Shown here: piece by piece, positions 22,512-32,830 of the stretch
Numbering within the stretch: the stretch's first letter is position 1
Layout of the letters: the number at the start of each line of letters is the position of its first letter
Origin: Clarkia xantiana subsp. parviflora
Lineage: Eukaryota; Streptophyta; Magnoliopsida; Myrtales; Onagraceae
Length of the DNA: 64,000 nucleotides
NCBI GenBank assembly: GCA_036873135.1
Contig: JAPTYO010000002.1
Span: forward strand, 17,696,452-17,760,451
Reading direction: 5' to 3'
Program-made: the position numbers and the translations under genes
The notes under the pieces: generated by a model
Database searches by the model: none
Seen by the model: only the letters and a program-made list of their open reading frames with translations
What the model was told of the DNA's origin: nothing

Positions 22512-23987
22512 TCTATATATATATAATAAAGTAATAGAAGAGATTGTGGTTAAATATTATGATGTCACGTCAGCGATTTCGAGATCCCCTTACGTGTCAC
22601 CTTACTTCCTTTCTATTTGGGCCTATATTATACATATTATCTATATATATAATAAAGTAATAGGAGAGATGGTGGTTAAATATTATGATGTCACGTCAGC
22701 GATTTCGAGCTCCCCTTGCGTGCCACCTCACATCCTTTCTATTTGGGCATATGTTATACATATTATCTATATTTATATATATAATAAAGTAATAGGAGAG
22801 AGAGTGGTTAAATATTATGATGCCACGTCAGCGATTTCGAGCTCCCCTTACGTGTCACCTCGCATCCTTTCTATTTGGGCATATGTTATATATATTATCT
22901 ATAATATGTTTTTGACTCATTGTTGTTGTTAATATGTGTTTTAGGCCCACTCTTAGCATCTGTTTTCGGCCCACTCATCACTTTCTGTCTCCCTGGAGAT
23001 AACGTTAAGGGTTACAAAATCATATGTTATTAAAAAAGTTAACAATATATTTAAAAAGAATTACAAATAAATCTTAAACAAGTTAATCAAACTAAATCAC
23101 ATTAATTAGAAAATCTTCAAATCTCATTATTAAAACTTATCCAAACACAAATAAAACAGGACAAGTAAATAAATAATCAATAAAAAAACTTTTCAACGTG
23201 CATAACGACATAATCCATGACCTTATAATTAATTGATGTATACATCTGTAACATACCCAACAATGAATGACCTCGAAATCAAATTCCGTCAAATTCAAAA
23301 AGTTAAACTGAAATATTTCAATTTATATCTATATATATATATAATAAAGTAATAGGAGAGAGGGTGGTTAAATACTATGATGCCACGTCAGCGATTTCGA
23401 GCTCCCCTTGCGTGCCACCTCACATCCTTTTTATTTGTGCCTATGTTATACATATTATCTATTTTCCTATGATACTTCAGGTTTCAAGTTTGTTTATAAC
23501 TGTTAAAATTAAAATAAAACTTTCATACATCATTGTCCTCACTATGACATATGGATGTCGTATGATCATTTAACAATATTACTAACTCTTAAATTCACAA
23601 AAACAAAAACATTGCATTCGTACAACATAAAATATAATTAAATATTCTAACCTAATTAATTTACTTTTTACTACATTACAAAATCTTCCATATCACAGCA
23701 TTTATATTACTCGAGTTTTTCTTACATTCTTCAACTATATAATATTATAATCTATTTGTTAAATAACAAATTATTAATAATAAAAATTCTATTATGAAGG
23801 AGTACATACGGTTTTACTCACTCTTCAATTCACTATATTCAAGAAGTATTAATATCATGTCAAGAGCAATGAACACTAACAAAATTACAACATATACGCA
23901 ACCTAACAAATTATATGACCCTAATATTTATAATTTCATTTGAATATACAAATTCCAACAATATACTATTTAACATAATCATAACAA

Positions 23988-24025
<38 letters not shown>

Positions 24026-24096
24026 CACAAATATTTATTAAAATAAAATTACTTTCAAAACATAGATTAAATAAACAGCGCGAAATCAACATCTAG
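22512..24096 (+). mobile_element. Helitron-like element(s) with four repeated 5' ends
   Basis: Four copies of a TCTATATATATAATAAAGTA terminus, each continuing GTTAAATAYTATGATGYCACG and ATTTCGAGCTCCCC, begin at about 22512, 22640, 22766 and 23328; the first three are head to tail at 126-128 bp. The start with TC after an A fits a Helitron 5' end. At 24076-24096 the sequence ACAGCGCGAAATCAACATCTAG is followed by T, which fits a Helitron 3' end (CTAG, inserted between A and T) with a half-lost GC hairpin. The segment 23328-24096 (769 bp) would be a complete non-autonomous unit. No Rep/helicase is encoded, and Helitrons leave no TSD to confirm it. Confidence 0.5.
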
Positions 24097-24420
24097 TTTA
24101 TTATTATAAAACCCTCAAAAATAAAGATTGACTTCCCGATGAAGTGAGAAACAACACAAAAAGCTATTCATTATTTAATTAATCAATAAATGGAACAAAA
24201 GCATCTATACCAGACTAATCATTATTAGCAAATGTATATTATCAGTCTTTTATTTATTAAGTGTAAGAGCGTGTATTCTTATGTGTATTCTTATGTGTAT
24301 TCTTATGTTGTTTGGTTTGAAATCTCATATACGAGATTCCTCACAGAAAATTATATTATAATAACATGATTAAAATAGCATGTCCTGTTTGACTCACATA
24401 ACGCGTAAAGAATAAAATGA

Positions 24421-25339
24421 ATAAATTTTCAAAATAGGTCCATTTGCGAAATTTATTTCTAAATTAGGTTTCTTTAAAAATTAATTCCCAAAATATGTTT
24501 TTATTTTTAATTTTTTTTTTTTTACTTTACATTCCAAAGTTTATGTTTTGTTACATTTAATCCTAAACCAAAATATATAATACAAATGTATGAATTTATT
24601 TTTGAAAAATTAAGGTAATTGTATGTAAAAGTTATAAACTTAAAAATTAATAAAATAGTAACTCTAAAAAAATTATGCTAAAGATATAATATTTTTTTTG
24701 GCCATGTGCTAAAGATATAAATGATAAAAAAAACAGTGATATAAAATTTAAAGAAACTAAATACTCGTGATTGTTTTAAGTATGAAAAAATAAAAATGAT
24801 AACGTACATAAACCCTAAATAAAACTTGTAAAATTTATAAAATTATGTAAAATTAGTGAAGGAAAAAATAACAAATAAAATAATTTAAATTTGAAAAATC
24901 AATATAATAAATTTAAGAATGAATTTAGTTAGTATTTTTGTTTCATACTCTTAATGAATAATTTTTATATCATTATATATTGGTTTCAAAAACTTATTTA
25001 TTTTTAAATTTATCTTTTAATTTCATATATTTTTTAAGAATTAAAATCTAAAAAATGTTTTTTGATTAATTTTTAATGTGCATTTTCATCATTTAATTTA
25101 TTAATTATTTTTTGTTTCCATTTTAATATTTTACATACATTTAATCTTTTTAATTTTCAAATTTGTTAATCTTATTTATATTATATATCGTTCTAGGGTT
25201 TATTTGTAACATAATGTAAACTTTATGATATAATGTATATTATTAAAAATATGAAAAAACCTATTTTGGGAATTAGTTTTAAAAGAAGCCTAGTTTGAGA
25301 AATAGTTTGACGGAATGACCTAGTTTGGGCATTCACTCG
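24421..25339. mobile_element. MULE-type foldback (about 919 bp, 9- or 10-bp TSD)
   Basis: AATAAAATGA at 24411-24420 is repeated at 25340-25349. Between them the left arm (AAAATAGGTCCATTTGCGAA, then TAGGTTTCTTTAAAAATTAA) pairs with the right arm (TTAGTTTTAAAAGAAGCCTA, then TTTGACGGAATGACCTAG). The pairing continues inward through the CCCAAAATA(T/G)G and ATGTTACA blocks. Very AT-rich and non-coding. The outermost 15-20 bases of the arms no longer match well. Confidence 0.65.
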
Positions 25340-25349
25340 AATAAAATGA

Positions 25350-26370
25350 GAAAGTAGAAATTAGACTTAACATGTAAACATGTTGACTAATACTAGTTGT
25401 TGGTGAAGCTATGTTGACTGGTTTATGCACTGGTTGTTCACTAAATGTACTTAGGAAAAAAAAAACTTTGCACCGTAAGTATGAGAGTCTGAACATATTA
25501 CGTAGCGGGATATACATGAGGACACCACAACTAACTTATTCTTTCTTTTTTGCAAAATAAAATCATTAGTAAATGTATTTTATTCACCTTAAAATTTATT
25601 TTCTCTCTTCATATATCTTTTTCATGCTTTAGTTAGTTCAATTAGTAATTTAAACAAATCCTTAGTTCCGACCATATTTATCAGAAAAAACTAATCATCA
25701 GTGGGAATGTACATTATGTTTTCTTGTTGAAACATTTCACATTGCGTTCAACATAGATTATTAGATAATTATAAAATAGATTTGGTGAACAAGACTTGGC
25801 TGTGTTGATCAACATATTTGATGTTCATCAAGTTATTTAGACGTACGTAGAGGACCTACATATATGTTTTAACGAGGGACAAAATTATTAATAGTGATCG
25901 TGTATTATGCATGCATGTATAAGAGATCAAGGTAATATATATGAGGTCTAGATCCATTTATATTTATATATATCTTTATTTATTTCACATTTATTAAATT
26001 TTTATGTATACATTTTCTTAATTGAACCTTATTAGAAAAATCATAGATCCTATCTCATATATGAGTGCTAGAGATGAGAAAAACTAATTTACTAGAGAAA
26101 TATAATTGCAAAATAAATAAAATAATAATAGTTTTCATATCAATAATTTTTCACTGAATTGAACCACCTCAATTCTCCCGTCCAAGGAAGGGTGCAATTA
26201 CTATCTCTCTCTTTATATCCTCTCACTAAACCACTACCGGCCATATATATATTATATAACTTATTATAATAATAATTATCTAAATATGTGATTATATATG
26301 TATGATTACAAAGTTACAAATTATTGTAACTTTGTAACGATCAACAGAATGTATGCGCCGGCCACCCATT
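25350..26370. other. Intergenic, 3' flank of the second SAUR
   Basis: AT-rich, no gene seen. Bases 26160-26260 are less AT-rich and carry a CT repeat (TATCTCTCTCTTTATATCCTC). Confidence 0.35.
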
Positions 26371-26378
26371 GCATTGCA

Positions 26379-26753
26379 TCACCAGCAAGCGTAGAAATCT
26401 GCCATCTGTCCATCCATGGCGGAGTCATCGCCATTCTCCAGCATCCAGAGCAGGTGCTCAAACAAGACAACCTCGCAGGACACGGCGTTGCTGTCATGGT
26501 CTTCCCCGCCGGAGCGCTCCACGAGCTCCCTGAACAACGGGTGGTGGACGACATCAGCGCTGACGTGGTAGAGTCGGCGGGATTTGCCGACGAAGACCGG
26601 ATGGGTGCCGGAGGAGGAGGTGTCGTCGTCAAAGCTAGCTCCTGTGGGGGAGATCGTGCTCTGACGGCTGAGGGTGGATGAGGAGCGGCTGAGGGAAGAG
26701 TTGAGCTTCTTGAGAACTGACTTGAGCTTCATGGGGAATCCGCCTTTCGCCAT
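26379..26753 (-). CDS. SAUR: SAUR-like auxin-responsive protein (124 aa)
   Basis: Intronless minus-strand gene, as usual for SAURs. It begins MAKGGFPMKLKSVLKKLNS, a basic amphipathic start seen in the SAUR76-78-like subgroup, followed by a Ser-rich linker (residues 19-48). The SAUR domain is compact: HPVFVGKSRRLYHVSADVV, HPLFRELVERSGG, then CEVVLFEHLLWMLEN and a terminal DFYACW. Family function is in auxin-linked (and for this subgroup reported ethylene-linked) growth control; that is knowledge of relatives, not seen here. The 5' leader on the minus strand is CT-rich (the GA repeat at 26786-26804 on the plus strand). A weak TATA-like TTTTTATACG lies about 125 bp upstream. Length and ends are complete, and no defect is visible. 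Confidence 0.9.
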   Translation of the reverse strand: MAKGGFPMKLKSVLKKLNSSLSRSSSTLSRQSTISPTGASFDDDTSSSGTHPVFVGKSRRLYHVSADVVHHPLFRELVERSGGEDHDSNAVSCEVVLFEHLLWMLENGDDSAMDGQMADFYACW

Positions 26754-26785
26754 TTCTGAAGTATAAGTGGACTACTGTGATCTTT

Positions 26786-26804
26786 AGAGAGAGAGAGAGA
26801 GAAC
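26786..26804. repeat. (GA)n microsatellite in the SAUR leader
   Basis: GAGAGA run on the plus strand, CT-rich on the transcript of the minus-strand SAUR. CT-rich leaders are common in plant genes. Confidence 0.7.
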
Positions 26805-27869
26805 GGTGTCAAGAAGTGTTTTTAGAGAGAAAAAGCTTGTGAGATTTGATGATGAAGAAGGAGAAGGGAAGGTTCGTATAAAAAGGGTTGAAGAGATTGG
26901 TGGGTTCAATGCTTCCATGGCCATGGCGGGACCCCATAAAGCGGCCGCATGCAGATGGAGGCCAAAATTTATTGGATATGGTTATTTTATTGTTTATATA
27001 TATTATATTTATATTTATATATTTAAATAAACATATTTTTTTTCCAAACAAAAGGAAACAGCTTAGTAGGTATAACACTAATTTCATCCCGCTATGTAAT
27101 GATCGGGCTGTCCTGCTCACGATTTGAGTTTTTTTCCGACTAAAGTAAACAATAATATGTGGGTCATGCGAGGTTTGATATATAATTTAATTAAATCACC
27201 ACAAAATGACGCCCCTGAGAAATTTTGAATATGAAACTCTGAGTCAAATCACGTGAGACTAAGCAATCTTAACCACTATATTACCATTGCGGATGACATT
27301 TATTTATTAGTTTATTTATATATTTGGTGAAAAAACTATATACTTATTATGTATTTATTTTACAATATTAGTTTATGCAATTTAATACTGTGAGAGTTGA
27401 AAGTTAAAATCATTTCTAAGATGAGAATCTCTGTGGGTTTCGTACTACATTTACTCCCACAAGACTCCCAACTCGCTTTCCTATATTTTGGTCCGACCAA
27501 TTTTGGTAAATCATTTGCTTATTAACCATATCAGAAATGCTTCATCATGCGACACATATCATGCGTCTCATGTGACTGTACCTGATAACATTAATACCCT
27601 CCATTCTTGCATTAATTACGACTCCGCTATGGTGAGTGTTTCGCATGGTAATCGCAGGTTGAATTCGCATGCTGTAGCAAAACCCTAACCATATACATGA
27701 TGTATCACCTACTCGGCTATTATACTTCAAGCGAAACTTAATAACAATAGAAAATTTTAGTACATTTCTATAATGTTTCACAAGCGATGATTGTGGTACA
27801 TTTATTTTGTATTTTTTATTGCTTTAAAAGTGAATCCATAAAAAAAAAATACTAAAGGTATAAAGTAGG
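26805..27869. other. Upstream and intergenic region of the second SAUR
   Basis: Bases 26805-26960 hold the SAUR leader and promoter. Beyond that the sequence is AT-rich with no conserved frame; short frames on both strands overlap each other and are not credible. Confidence 0.35.
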
Positions 27870-28035
27870 GTATCAACCATGTAATATGGTATGGTGGTTT
27901 AACGCCTCATCCCTTAACCAGAAGTTAGAGGTTCAATCCCCGCTAGTTACCACGAGAATGAAAAAATATTCATGGCCAAAACCTTACCCCTTACGGGCTG
28001 GCCACCCCGCAGGAAACAAAAAGGGGTATTAACGG
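27870..28035 (+). mobile_element. Possible tRNA-derived SINE fragment
   Basis: The sequence GGTATGGTGGTTTAACGCC is followed about 35 bases later by AGAGGTTCAATCCCCGC, an arrangement like the A and B boxes of an RNA polymerase III promoter (the B box is close to GGTTCRANNCC). A 3' body follows (GGCCAAAACCTTACCCCTTA, GGCTGGCCACCCCGCAGG). It does not fold as a full tRNA by eye. No poly-A tail or TSD could be fixed. Confidence 0.35.
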
Positions 28036-28039
28036 GGCG

Positions 28040-29486
28040 GGACGGGTCGCTGCATGTAAAATATAAATTATCAAAGTCATTAGAATCCTTTTTATTCTGA
28101 CTATGTGTTATATTAATCATATTGTTTTATATAATATACGTATGTTATATATATATAATACATGTGCGAGGCGGGCGGGTTCGGCTGGGCTCCGCGAACC
28201 CAAACCGGACCCGTTCCACGGGTCAACGGGTACCCGTTGACACCTCTAGTATAAAGCAAATTTTTGGTGTAATTAAAATATGCATACTTTCAAAATTTTA
28301 CAATAAACATAAGCATAAGCATAAGCATGATGTTTGTTTGTAAAAAATCCAATATTTTAGACCTACTAACTGGCTGTGTTAATTTTCGAAATGAATTTGA
28401 GGACGGATGAAAGATTATTTTGAGGCACTTTTCATGTTGTTTAGTGGCTCGGTTAGGGTTATAATGCAGTGTGTTTTGAGGAGTCTTTATCGAAATGGTG
28501 AATCGGCTAATAGATTTATTAAACTTGTGCGGAATATATATATATATTGATGGATACTGCGCACTCGAAACAACGTGACTACGGACAGCTCTTTCAGTTC
28601 GCTGCCCTGAGGAGTCATATACTTAAGCTTGGGAGGCAAGCTCCTTGAATTTGTCGCCACCTAGAAAACATATACAGATTTTGAGTAAACTTCTTCAGTT
28701 CGCCGCTCTAAGAAGCCACATACTCAAGTTTAGAGGAAAAAAAATTTCAATTCGCCACCCCCAATTATGCCATATATTTAAGGTTGGGAGCAGCTTCACT
28801 TCAGCGATACCTAATTTTCCGACGAGGGTTAGTGGTTGATATAAACTCTATTTTCATCGGTAAAACTCATATTGGTGATGTTTTTCCGTTAAAGTTCGTC
28901 ACAAAAGCGGCACCGATAAAAGTTTTACGGGAATTGGAGATGATCTGTAAAAAAATTACTTTTACCAACGAGATATCTAGTAATAAAAAACTTACTAAAA
29001 AATAATAAAATAGTACCGGCGAGTTGTTTAGCCAGTAAACAAATGAGTTTTAACCGATGAGTAAACTAGCCGGAGAGAATATGATTTATTGGCGAGAAAA
29101 TTCACTGATAAAAAAAATATACTTTTACCGATAAAAAAACTTCAACGATAAAAATGGTTTTATCAGAAAAAAAAATTTCACCGGTAAAAAATAGACTTTT
29201 ACTTGCTTGGTCGAAAGTCTACAAATATATATATATATATATTACTGGCGATTTAAAAATGCCACTAAAAGTTATATTTCAAATATAAATACAAATACAA
29301 AACATCTAGACAACAACTATAATTAGGATAACTAAAGAGCTTTTCAATAACTAGTAAATTACATACAAAAACATGTTCTTCCCAATAATAACTAGTGTAA
29401 CTCCTAAAGCGCTTTAAAGTATTAACAAGTTTATCAAGTCTCAACCAAGCTCACATTCCTCAGCTGGTCTCACGGCCACAACCTAT
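28040..29486. other. Intergenic with ACCGATAAAA-type repeats
   Basis: Bases 28165-28245 are GC-rich (ACGGGTCAACGGGTACCCGT). From about 28800 to 29210 short words such as TTTTACCGATAAAA, ACCGGTAAAAA and TTTATCGG recur in both orientations, as in the subterminal regions of CACTA transposons. No terminal CACTA sequence could be found for this stretch, so it stays unassigned. Confidence 0.3.
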
Positions 29487-29764
29487 ATGCACTACAAGAA
29501 AACAGGGCATCAGCAACAGAAAATCTGTTGGAAATCTGTTGGTGAAGCCCTTCACCAACAGAATTTCCAACAGATTGTCCGTTGGTGATACCCCCGCTGG
29601 AAAAAAAAATTACCAACGGACAATTATTCTGTTGGAAATTTCCAATAGAATACCAACGGAAAATCTGATGGGAACGGTTTTAATTGACTGGTCATTTTCC
29701 AACAGAATATTATCCGTTGGAAAAAAGCACAATTTCCGAAATAAAAACCTTTTCCAAAAAATCT

Positions 29765-30150
29765 TCAGCGACAAAAGATCAGGTCGCCAAAGACTCTTCG
29801 GCGACATAAGATTATGTCGCCGAAGAGTCTTTGGCGACCTAACTGATTATGTCGCCGAAGAGTCTTTAGCGACGTAACTGAATATGTCGCCGAAGAGTCT
29901 TTGGCGACATAACTGATTACGTCGCTAAAGGGTCGTCGGCGACATAACTGAGTACGTCGCTAAAGGGTCTTCGGCGACATAGTTATATTGCCGTAAACTC
30001 TTTGGCGATGAAATTAGTTACGTCGCCAAAGTTACGTCGCCAAAAACTCTTTGCCAACATAATCAGTTATGTTGCGTAAGGGTCTATGGCGACATAACTG
30101 ATTAGGTCGCCGAAGGGTCTTCGACGTCCAAGCTGACTACGTCGCCCACA
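29765..30150. repeat. GTCGCC...GGCGAC repeat array in the CACTA element
   Basis: Around nine imperfect units of roughly 40 bp carrying GTCGCCGAAGAGTCTTTGGC. Because the unit is nearly self-complementary, neighbours form hairpins; one at about 29790-29843 has arms of about 27 bases with a very short loop. The array lies just inside the left subterminal region. Confidence 0.8.
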
Positions 30151-30367
30151 GAACTTTTTTTTGCCAAATAACTTTCCCAGCATTATTTTTACTGATTATT
30201 ATACTAATATATAATAGCAAATAGACACTTTCCCATAATAATCAACCATCATTAATATTTCATGTTCATCAGCTAAGAATTCCACAATGTATAGAAAATA
30301 GATGTACCACAATATTAAACTAATTCTAGTAATAGTATATGCTAGCAAAAAGCAGCAACAACACACA

Positions 30368-30782
30368 TCAGGCAGCAGGCAGGCAGCAGCTAGTAGAATC
30401 AAGGAATAACAATACCAAACAATTGAAAGTTTAGACCAAAAGAATCATCCGAACCGTTGATTTAGCAGAATTGAAGAAAATAAATATGACCATATAATAC
30501 TGGTCTCACCTCTGATACCCAAAGCAAAAGACCACTCCTGCTATAATCAATCAGAGTAAGCTCCTGCCAAGCTACATCAGGCAGCAGCTAGGAAGCAGGC
30601 AGGCAGCAGCTAGGAAGCAGGCAGGCAGCAGCTAGTAGAATCAATGAATAACAATACCAAACAATTGAAAGTTTAGACCAAAAGAATCCTCCAAACCATT
30701 GTTTTAGCAGAATTGAAGAAAATAAATATGACCATATAATACTGGTCTCACCTCTGATACCCAAAGCAAAAGACCACTCCTG
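30368..30782. repeat. Direct duplication (about 174 bp, offset 242 bp) inside the CACTA element
   Basis: Bases 30368-30541 recur at 30610-30782 with only a few differences, from GGCAGGCAGCAGCTAGTAGA to CAAAAGACCACTCCTG. Between the copies lie short GGCAGGCAGCAGCTAGGAA repeats. The high similarity suggests a recent duplication. Confidence 0.85.
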
Positions 30783-32399
30783 CCAAGCTACCAAAGAAAA
30801 ATTTAAGAGTCGTAATTACCATGACAGCATTATTAGTAGAATACTTGCCCCCATAAGGCCATAATCAGTGTCAAGAATAAACAGATATAACAGTCCAAAG
30901 GTCAAAACATTTGGCATTGGAAGGAGAGGATATAAACCCATCTGCTACAAATTGAGAGCATAAACAAAAGAGAAGTGCAAATATTATCATGCAAAATGGA
31001 GAACGATCAAGCAAATCCTTACACTGAAACCTCATTCATTGAAACAACCATAATAAAATAAGGGATCAGTCACCATAATATTCATTTTTTAATAAAATTA
31101 TTACCTTATAAGCATTGCAGTCAACACTTAGTATAGAATTTTTGCACCATTAATAGAGACATGCACCGACAACCAAAATAGATAATTTTCAAAATAGAGA
31201 ATAAAAAAAAATTAATGAATGAGACAAACTCAAAGTTAGGGTCTTTTCAAACTAACCAATAAGATGCTTTCACTACTATGCACTTGAACCCCATAGCCCA
31301 CTTCTTGGCGTGCACGAAAGCTTCCTCAAGGTTCACATTCATGATCTAATTTCAAGATTGAGCGTACCTATAAAAGTATAAATTGCTAATGGCGTCAATG
31401 GTTAGGCATGAATACCTAAGCATACATAATTTCAAGATTGAAGCCAGGAACCTAAAATAATTTAAAAAATTAGTTGACCTTCAGTTTTTGGAGCACTTTA
31501 AAACTATAAGTAGTCAATGATGAACATGAGAATGGAGAAATCAATATAGGACCTGCTTTTTGGAGGAGAAATTGAGGTTACTTGAGGAGACTTGACTCAT
31601 TTTATAATATTATTTATAAACAAAAATGAACCAAGATATAATAATAATTGCTAAACCTGCATTATCTTGTGCGTGAGCAATATTAGCATGCCAATCCAAT
31701 TGGTAAACCTAAGCTTATAAATACCCCACAATAAAAATGTGTCAAATCTTTGTACCAGCTGCCATGATACTCATAACTTAAGAAGATAATGTCTGGTAAC
31801 ACTTATACATAATCAAAACTATCCTGCTAAGTGACAGCATAGCAAAACAATTAATTGTGTATACTCAAATTATGTACATTAATTTCATGTAGAGTTTAAT
31901 TTTCAAAACTATTTGAATATAGTTATCAATCAGTACAAATACTGGATAATTAACTGGGGCATCAAATAGAAGTTACATAATTAATCCATTTTGAACAGTT
32001 CATTTCGTTAGAACATTACTAATCAGAACTAAAATTAAAGCAAGACATCTATTACCTCAAGTTCACATCCAAAAGTTGTTCCATACACCAGTATCTTTTT
32101 GGAAACACAGCAGCAAGTAATGCAACTGCAAAGTTGTTGAAACGATAAGACTAAATTAATTTTATTTCAGAAAAATCTAAGAGAGATCAATAAATTTCAT
32201 ACTCTATTAAACACCTTAAATTACTTAACTTTAACCTTTTAAGAAAAAAGAGAAGGTGTTAGAGGACTTGGTAGCTGAATTTTAGAGTAATGACATATAT
32301 ACATTAGTAACATTACCAGGTCCAGGAGTAGTTGGTACTTCATCCCCAATGTTCTCTGCGATATGCGGGAAAAAAATCCAAAGAAATATGTCAAACCTG

Positions 32400-32830
32400 G
32401 AGAAAAAATAGAGCCTTCACAGACGCCATATCACCGACCCGCCCAATTCAATTACTTTAGATCTAAAATGCGTTCTGGATCTTGAGACGTCGTCTCCACC
32501 ACGCATGGGCTCCAGAGGTGGAACCGCCGCCACGGAGCTGGTGGCGGCCAATGCGTCTGAAGTGATGGAAGGGCGGTGGTGGCCTCTGCATGTAGACGTG
32601 TGTTCAAACCCAGATCAGCGGGCCTCGAACCCAGATCTGCTGGGTTCGAACCAAGACGAAGGTGGAGAAGACGTGTAGCAGACGCCGGGGGCGAGACACA
32701 GTCGCTAACGCCGGTGTGAAGGTCAACTTGACAGAGCTAACGCACAGGCCGCCCACCTCCGTCACATGTCGCCCGCCGTCCTCACTGCTCCTATGTGGAT
32801 CTGAGATGGACATGAGTGCCGCAGGAGGAA
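32400..32830. other. GC-rich island inside the CACTA element, possible captured gene fragment
   Basis: This stretch is markedly GC-richer than its surroundings and looks like leader/exon sequence (CACCACGCATGGGCTCCAG, GGAACCGCCGCCACGGAGC). The longest frame is 69 codons on the minus strand (32813-32604) and is not recognised. CACTA elements often carry pieces of host genes; capture here is an inference from composition. Confidence 0.35.

Noticed and set aside
22546..22932. 128-codon frame with a threefold KYYDVTSAIS...HILSIWAYVIHII repeat
   Set aside because: It is the translation of the tandem Helitron-like 5' ends, whose unit length happens to keep the frame open.
26298..26681. 127-codon plus-strand frame and a 103-codon second minus-strand frame over the second SAUR
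   Set aside because: They overlap the SAUR coding sequence in other frames; only the SAUR frame has a recognised domain.
27250..27300. Sequence with tRNA-like spacing of short complementary words
   Set aside because: No acceptor stem, anticodon loop or intact B box could be drawn.
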